Source of the DNA: Terriglobales bacterium
GTDB taxonomy: Bacteria; Acidobacteriota; Terriglobia; Terriglobales; Acidobacteriaceae
DNA: 64,000 nt
Reading direction: 5' to 3'
Assembly (NCBI GenBank): GCA_035573675.1
Contig: DATMAB010000015.1
Span: 62,001 to 126,000, forward strand
Of this stretch, positions 59,059 to 64,000 are shown piece after piece. The translations under genes and the position numbers were made by a program. A model generated the notes under the pieces. The model ran no database searches, had not been told where the DNA came from, and saw only the letters and a program-made list of their open reading frames with translations. Each line of letters opens with the position of its first letter. Position 1 is the stretch's first letter.

Positions 59059-60252
59059 ATGGCTCGCACCACGCAAACCGAGTTGCGCCTGGCCCGTCGT
59101 ATGGCACGGTTGGGCACCGAAACGGCCTTCGAGGTGCTGGTGAGGGCCCGCGCGCTCGAGGCCAAGGGTCGCGATGTCATTCACTTGGAGATCGGCGAGC
59201 CGGACTTCGATACGCCGGTCAACATCGTCGAAGCGGGTGTGGATGCCCTGCAGAGTGGCTGGACCCACTACGGGCCCGCGGCCGGACTGCCCGAACTGCG
59301 CCAGGCCATCGCAGAAGAAGTCAGCCGCACCCGGCACGTCTCTGTCTCGCCGGACGAAGTGGTGGTAGTACCCGGGGGCAAGCCCATTATTTTCTTCAGC
59401 ATCCTGGCATTGGTTGAAGAAGGAGATGAGGTCATCTATCCCAACCCGGGCTACCCCATCTACGAGTCTATGATCGAGTTCCTGGGCGCGACGCCGGTGC
59501 CCATCCGCCTGCGTGAGGAGATGGACTTCCGCCTGGACGTGGACGAGTTCGCTTCCCTCATCACGGACCGGACCCGACTGGTCATCCTGAACTCGCCGCA
59601 GAACCCGACCGGCGGCATGCTGGAGGAAGGCGACCTGCGCGCCCTTGCCCGCGCCATCGGCGACCGCGACATCATGGTGCTCTCTGACGAAATCTACAGC
59701 CGCTTGATCTTCGACGGTCAGCACCATTCCATCCTTTCGCTCGACGGGTGGAAAGACAGGGTCATCCTGCTGGACGGCTTCTCCAAGACTTACGCCATGA
59801 CCGGCTGGCGTATGGGATATGGTGTGATGCGCGCCGACCTGGCCACCCAGGTGGCTCGCCTGCAGACCAACGCCACTTCCTGCACTGCCAGCTTTACGCA
59901 GGTGGCGGGGATCGAAGCGCTGCGCGGAGACCAAAGCTCGGTGGGCAAGATGTGCGACGAGTTCCGCCGCCGCCGCGATGTCGTTGTGGAGCGCCTCAAT
60001 CGCATCCCGGGCTTCACCTGTCGCACGCCGCGCGGCGCCTTCTACGTCTTCCCCAACATCACCGGCACAGGCTGGCCCTCCAAGAAACTGGCGGACGCGT
60101 TGCTCGAAGAAGCCGGAGTGGCCGTTCTTTCGGGCACCGCGTTCGGCAAATTCGGTGAAGGCTATCTTCGCTTGAGCATCGCCAACTCCATCGAGAACCT
60201 CGAAAAGGCCTTGGACCGCATCGAAGACTGGACCAAAAAGAAGAAGGTCTGA
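59059..60252 (+). CDS. Class I/II PLP-dependent aminotransferase
   Basis: This 397-residue protein contains the fold-type I motifs: GEPDFDTPVNIVEAGVDAL, the substrate-binding region YGPAAGLPELRQAIAEE, NSPQNPTGGM, DEIYSRLIFD (Asp/Tyr contacts) and the PLP lysine in SFSKTYAMTGWRMGY (written here as GFSKTYAMTGWRMGY). The final RLSIANSIENL has the Arg that binds the substrate carboxylate. It is similar to aspartate/tyrosine aminotransferases of bacteria. The start at 59059 is chosen because a TATAAT box overlaps the earlier ATG. It is upstream of a transketolase gene but separated by 166 bases. Confidence 0.88.
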   Translation: MARTTQTELRLARRMARLGTETAFEVLVRARALEAKGRDVIHLEIGEPDFDTPVNIVEAGVDALQSGWTHYGPAAGLPELRQAIAEEVSRTRHVSVSPDEVVVVPGGKPIIFFSILALVEEGDEVIYPNPGYPIYESMIEFLGATPVPIRLREEMDFRLDVDEFASLITDRTRLVILNSPQNPTGGMLEEGDLRALARAIGDRDIMVLSDEIYSRLIFDGQHHSILSLDGWKDRVILLDGFSKTYAMTGWRMGYGVMRADLATQVARLQTNATSCTASFTQVAGIEALRGDQSSVGKMCDEFRRRRDVVVERLNRIPGFTCRTPRGAFYVFPNITGTGWPSKKLADALLEEAGVAVLSGTAFGKFGEGYLRLSIANSIENLEKALDRIEDWTKKKKV

Positions 60253-60418
60253 AGCGGCCACCCAACCGACGCCGATCCCGGATTCCTCAGCCCTGGAACA
60301 GAGCGAAATTGGCGCGCCCGGGCTCATCACGCTCTTCTGTGACCTTGCTCACCGCGCCTGCCGCACCAGGCGTCCTAGGCTTGGCCAGCGGGTGAAGTTT
60401 GCCTGCTGGGGGAGATCT

Positions 60419-62467
60419 ATGGCACTTGTGGATTCGAAGTCAGGGAAGCGCATCCGGGACTATTCCATCGAAGAGCTGACCGAGCTGGCCAACCTGATGC
60501 GTGGCTATGACTTGGTGGTGCTGTGCGCTGCCGGCTCCGGACATGCTGGTGGAACCCTCTCCATCCTGGACATCGTGGCCGCCCTCTATCTCAAGGTGGC
60601 GGACCACGATCCAGCGAATCCTGAATGGGAAGACCGCGACCGCATCATTTGGTCCGCAGGGCACAAGGCGCCGGCGCTTTATCTCGGCCTGGCCTTCGCT
60701 GGCTTTTACCCTCCCGCGGAGGTGGTAACGCTCCGCAAGCTGTACTCGCCTTACCAGGGGCACCCGCATTGGCTGAAGGTGCCGGGCGTGGAGGTATCGA
60801 GCGGGTCGCTCGGCCAGGGCCTGAGCGTTGCCGTAGGCGTGGCTCTGGCGGGCAAGCTCAAGGGCAAGGATTACAACACTTTCTGCATCATGGGAGACGG
60901 CGAGCAGCAGGAAGGCAACATCTGGGAAGCGGTCATGGAAGCGGCTCACTACAAGTTGGAAAAGCTGATTGGCATCGTTGACAGCAACCGGCTGCAGATC
61001 GACGGCCCGGTAGCCGAGGTGATGAACATCGAGCCTCTGGAAGCCAAGTACCGCGCCTTTGGCTGGGAGGTGCTGCGCATCAACGGCCACGATATGAGCG
61101 AGATCATTGAGGCTTTGGAGACCGCCAAAGCAGGTCGCGGCAAGCCGGTTCTGATCATCGCTGAAACCGTCAAGGGGAAGGGCGTCAGCTTCATGGAGAA
61201 CGTCGCCGGATGGCACGGCAAGGCTCCCAACCATGAGGAGATGCTGCAGGGCCTGACAGAATTGGGGTTGCTGGACAAGGTCCCGCACCAGGATCTGCTG
61301 GAGAAGGCCCGCCGATATCAGGTTGAGGCCGAAGCGCAATTGGCCGCCAAGCTGCCCAAGTTCAGTCGCGACTACTGGTGGAATGCGGGCCAGACCATGC
61401 GCGTGAAGATGGAGCCCACGCGCAAGGGCTTCGGGCAGTCCTTGCAAGAGAACGGGGACGACGAGCGCGTGGTCTGCCTCGGCCTGGACATCTCCGGGTC
61501 CATCACCATCAGCGAGTTCTACGCCGGCAAGCCGGAGCGCAAAGCGCGCTGGATCAGCCTGGGCATCGCGGAGCAATCTGCCACCGCCGCCGCTGCGGGG
61601 CTAGCGAAGGAAGGGAAGCTGCCGGTGTTCGGCACCTACAGCACGTTCGCGGCGGCGAGAAACCTGGATCAATTGCGCGTCTCGGTCTGCTACGGCAACT
61701 TCAATGTGTTCGTCGCGGGAGCGCACGGCGGCGTCTCCGTCGGACCCGACGGCGCGACGCATCAGGCCTTGGAGGACCTGTTCGCCATGTGCGGCATGCC
61801 CAACATGGTAGTGGTGGTGCCGTGTGACGCGGTCGAGACTAGGAAAGCCTCGAACTACCTGCTACTGCAGCATGTGGGGCCCAAGTTCCTGCGCTTCGCG
61901 CGGGAGGCGACGCCCATTGTCACCGGGCCGGAGACTCCTTTCGTCTTTGGCAAGGCCAACGTCATCCGGCTGCGGCGCGAGGCGAATCAGTTTGCCGACG
62001 CCTTCGAGACCGTTCTGGCGAGCGACTACCCCGACGAGCAGGAGGACCTTTCCATCGTGGCCTGCGGACCCATGGTGCCGGAGGCCATGCGCGCCGCGTA
62101 CATTCTCAAACGGGAGTTCGGCTACGAGACGCGGGTGATCAACCTGCACACGCTGAAGCCGATCGATGAAGCCGCCCTGGTGCGCGCGGCGCGCGAGACC
62201 GGGATTGTCCTTACCGCCGAAGAGCACCAGATCGGCGCTCTGGCGTGGCGGGTCAGCGGCATCCTGACGGAACGCGCGGACCTGTATGGCCTGCCGGTGC
62301 TCACCGGAGCCATAGGGGTGAAGGACCGCTTCGGCGAATCGGGCGCTCCCTGGGAACTGATCAAAGAGTTCGAGGTCAGCGCCGAGCACATCGCCCACAA
62401 GGCGGCCGAGCTCATGCGCATCAAGAGAGCGCACGCCTGCGAGGAACATCTGGCGGCGGTACGATAG
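60419..62467 (+). CDS. tkt: Transketolase
   Basis: The ATG at 60419 follows GGGGGAG. The 682-residue protein has the full set of domains. The PP domain (residues 1-300) has GSGHAGGTLSI, SSGSLGQGLSVAVG, the thiamine/Mg motif GDGEQQEGNIWEA and the Asn of VDSNRLQID. The Pyr domain (about 330-530) has the catalytic Glu in LGIAEQSATAAAAG and FGTYSTFAAARN. The C-terminal domain (540-670) binds no cofactor. The family transfers two-carbon units in the pentose phosphate pathway. It is full length, whereas some bacteria split it in two genes. It is followed 85 bp later by a 2-hydroxyacid dehydrogenase gene. Confidence 0.93.
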   Translation: MALVDSKSGKRIRDYSIEELTELANLMRGYDLVVLCAAGSGHAGGTLSILDIVAALYLKVADHDPANPEWEDRDRIIWSAGHKAPALYLGLAFAGFYPPAEVVTLRKLYSPYQGHPHWLKVPGVEVSSGSLGQGLSVAVGVALAGKLKGKDYNTFCIMGDGEQQEGNIWEAVMEAAHYKLEKLIGIVDSNRLQIDGPVAEVMNIEPLEAKYRAFGWEVLRINGHDMSEIIEALETAKAGRGKPVLIIAETVKGKGVSFMENVAGWHGKAPNHEEMLQGLTELGLLDKVPHQDLLEKARRYQVEAEAQLAAKLPKFSRDYWWNAGQTMRVKMEPTRKGFGQSLQENGDDERVVCLGLDISGSITISEFYAGKPERKARWISLGIAEQSATAAAAGLAKEGKLPVFGTYSTFAAARNLDQLRVSVCYGNFNVFVAGAHGGVSVGPDGATHQALEDLFAMCGMPNMVVVVPCDAVETRKASNYLLLQHVGPKFLRFAREATPIVTGPETPFVFGKANVIRLRREANQFADAFETVLASDYPDEQEDLSIVACGPMVPEAMRAAYILKREFGYETRVINLHTLKPIDEAALVRAARETGIVLTAEEHQIGALAWRVSGILTERADLYGLPVLTGAIGVKDRFGESGAPWELIKEFEVSAEHIAHKAAELMRIKRAHACEEHLAAVR

Positions 62468-62552
62468 AATCCCATCCCTAGCGGCCCGGCGCGTCGGTGA
62501 GCCCCGGCCGCCTTCTGCATCCCGGCAGAGAAAACTCCCGTTGCAGAGGACC

Positions 62553-63671
62553 ATGAGCGACCACCCCCGCTTCCGTGTGTTTGCCACCTGCCACATCGGC
62601 GAGGACGCCGAGAACCTGCTGCGCCAGCGCGGCTACCAGCTCGAGGTCTATCCCAGCCCGGAGGCGCCGCCGAAATTGCTGATCCTGGAAAAAGTGCGCT
62701 CCGGCATCGACGGCCTCATCACCACGCTGCGCGACCCGATTGATGCGGAAGTGTTCGCGGCGGGTGCGGGCACGCTCAAGGTGGTGGCGCAGGACGCCGT
62801 CGGCTTCGACAACATCGACCGCGCCGCCGCCAACCGCCACAAGATCCCCTTTACGCACACGGCGGATGTACTGACCGAGGCCACGGCCGAGTTCGCTTTC
62901 TTCATCCTTGCCTCGGTAGCGCGGAAGCTGTGGGTGAGCGAGCACCTGGTGCGCGAAAACAAGTGGCGCTCGTGGCATCCCTTCCTGCCGTTCCTCGGCG
63001 ATGAAGTGACCGGCAAGACGCTGGCCGTCATCGGCACGGGGCGCATCGGGCTGGCGCTGATCAAGAAGGCCTCCGGTTTTGACATGAACATGCTGTGCTA
63101 CGACCCCGTGTACCAGAACCATGCCTTCGTCGAATCCATCCAGGAGTTGATGGATCTGCGGCACGCGCGCGGCCTGCAGAAGGAGAAGACCTGGATCAGG
63201 TATGTGACGCTGGAGGAGGCGCTGCGCGAGGCCGATTACATCAGCCTGCACGTGCCGCTGCTGCGGGAAGGGGAGAGCGAGACGCCCACCTATCACCTGG
63301 TAAACGAGCGAACGTTGCGCCTGATGAAGCCGACGGCCTACCTGGTGAATACCTCGCGTGGGCCGGTGGTAGATGAGAGGGCACTGGCGCGCGCGCTCAA
63401 GGAGCGTTGGATTGCCGGGGCGGCTCTTGACGTGTTCGAGAAGGAGCCTCTGCCGCCGGATTCGCCCCTGCGCGACCCCGAGATCTGGGACCGCTGCCGC
63501 ATCTTCCACCACTTCGCGTCCGGCGCCCGCATCACGCGGCTCTCCACCGACCCCGATAAGGGCATGGCCGGCCGCTGCATTCAAGGGTTGATCGACGTCT
63601 TGGAAGGGAACTATGGCGGCGACGTCACCCGGATGCCGTACGTGGTGAACAAGGAAGCGTTCGCGAAGTAG
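62553..63671 (+). CDS. D-isomer-specific 2-hydroxyacid dehydrogenase
   Basis: From the ATG at 62553 (AGAGGA site) the product is 372 residues. The Rossmann fold has GKTLAVIGTGRIGLALIKKA (residues 148-167). The catalytic Arg is in LVNTSRGPVVDE, Glu in DVFEKEPLPP, and the acid/base His in RIFHHFASGARIT. The insertion around residues 200-225 (LMDLRHARGLQKEKTWIR) makes it longer than glyoxylate reductases. NAD(H)-dependent reduction of a 2-keto acid is expected; phosphoglycerate or glyoxylate are the usual choices, but the substrate is not clear. It ends 1 base before the convergent purQ gene. Confidence 0.88.
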   Translation: MSDHPRFRVFATCHIGEDAENLLRQRGYQLEVYPSPEAPPKLLILEKVRSGIDGLITTLRDPIDAEVFAAGAGTLKVVAQDAVGFDNIDRAAANRHKIPFTHTADVLTEATAEFAFFILASVARKLWVSEHLVRENKWRSWHPFLPFLGDEVTGKTLAVIGTGRIGLALIKKASGFDMNMLCYDPVYQNHAFVESIQELMDLRHARGLQKEKTWIRYVTLEEALREADYISLHVPLLREGESETPTYHLVNERTLRLMKPTAYLVNTSRGPVVDERALARALKERWIAGAALDVFEKEPLPPDSPLRDPEIWDRCRIFHHFASGARITRLSTDPDKGMAGRCIQGLIDVLEGNYGGDVTRMPYVVNKEAFAK

Positions 63672-64000
63672 CTACTTGGTCGCCATGGCGGCGACCATGG
63701 ACTGAAAGATCTTCAGTCCGTCGGCTGAACCCAACCGGAGTTCGCTGGAGCGGTCGGGGTGGGGCATCATGCCGCAGACGTTGCGCCCCTCGCTGCAGAT
63801 GCCGGCGATATTGTCCAGCGAGCCGTTGGGATTGGCGGCCGGCGTGACCTCGCCCTCCGGCGTCGAGTAACGGAATAGGATGCGGTCGTCACGCCGCAGG
63901 GCGTCCAGCGTCTGCGGATCGCAGAAGTAGTTCCCATCCATGTGCCCGATGGGGATCTGCAAAACCTCGCCCTTGCGGCAAGCATTGGTGAAGGGCGTGT
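63672..64000 (-). CDS. purQ: Phosphoribosylformylglycinamidine synthase glutaminase subunit PurQ (5' end outside window)
   Basis: The visible 109 residues are the C-terminal half of PurQ, a class I glutamine amidotransferase. They read [20 protein letters not shown], then [31 protein letters not shown], and [15 protein letters not shown]. The catalytic His of the MPHP motif is present and the acid follows at the DRSSE segment. PurQ supplies ammonia to PurL in purine synthesis. The nucleophile Cys lies beyond the window. The frame is open through base 64000, so this is a truncation by the window only. Confidence 0.92.
   Translation of the reverse strand, partial: TPFTNACRKGEVLQIPIGHMDGNYFCDPQTLDALRRDDRILFRYSTPEGEVTPAANPNGSLDNIAGICSEGRNVCGMMPHPDRSSELRLGSADGLKIFQSMVAAMATK

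Overview
The window is high-GC bacterial DNA with short intergenic gaps. Its families suggest a soil-type Acidobacteriota: a Ser/Thr kinase with a TolB-like and TPR tail, long multi-PAS kinases, outer-membrane proteins with carboxypeptidase-regulatory domains, a secreted coiled-coil protein with an N-terminal SLGEIARQ motif, and MacB-type permease pairs. This assignment is inferred from gene content; no rRNA or marker gene is present to prove it.

Left host region (1-28004). It opens with the end of an inactive M16 peptidase subunit, a zinc-ribbon membrane protein, a Ser/Thr kinase, two small secreted proteins and a membrane hybrid histidine kinase. Next comes a signalling block: an eight-PAS histidine kinase, an NtrC-type sigma54 activator, a single-domain response regulator and an EAL phosphodiesterase. 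A fimbria-like export cluster follows (two subunit-like secreted proteins, a PapD-like chaperone and an outer-membrane usher-like protein), then a PilX-like prepilin and three proteins of unknown role. A broken aldo/keto reductase and a GGDEF plus REC-PilZ pair close the region. Four sequences with exact sigma54 spacing lie just upstream of the response regulator/EAL pair, the fimbrial operon, the pilX-like gene and the GGDEF-PilZ operon. A single sigma54 and c-di-GMP circuit controlling surface structures is therefore a reasonable hypothesis.

Integrated element (28005-46476). An 18.5-kb phage-like element sits in a tRNA-Arg(CCT) gene. It is bounded by identical 40-bp copies of the tRNA 5' half and by near-identical 22-bp repeats just inside each end. 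It has two related tyrosine recombinases, one carrying a zinc-knuckle insertion. Control and replication genes (two excisionase-like HTH proteins, a DUF1376 protein) lie at the right. A leftward set of tightly coupled morphogenesis genes includes a tape measure protein, an S49 protease with novel C-terminal repeats, a Nu1-like small terminase and a J-like tail protein. No large terminase, portal or major capsid gene was recognised.

Right host region (46515-64000). This holds an NTF2-like protein, a CGNR regulator divergent from an EamA transporter with a shared palindrome, an orphan CpaE/TadZ-like ATPase, a secreted oligopeptidase B, an M20 amidohydrolase and two MacB-type permeases. A membrane protein and winged-helix regulator operon ends in a broken creD-like gene. 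The window finishes with an aminotransferase, a transketolase, a 2-hydroxyacid dehydrogenase and the end of purQ.
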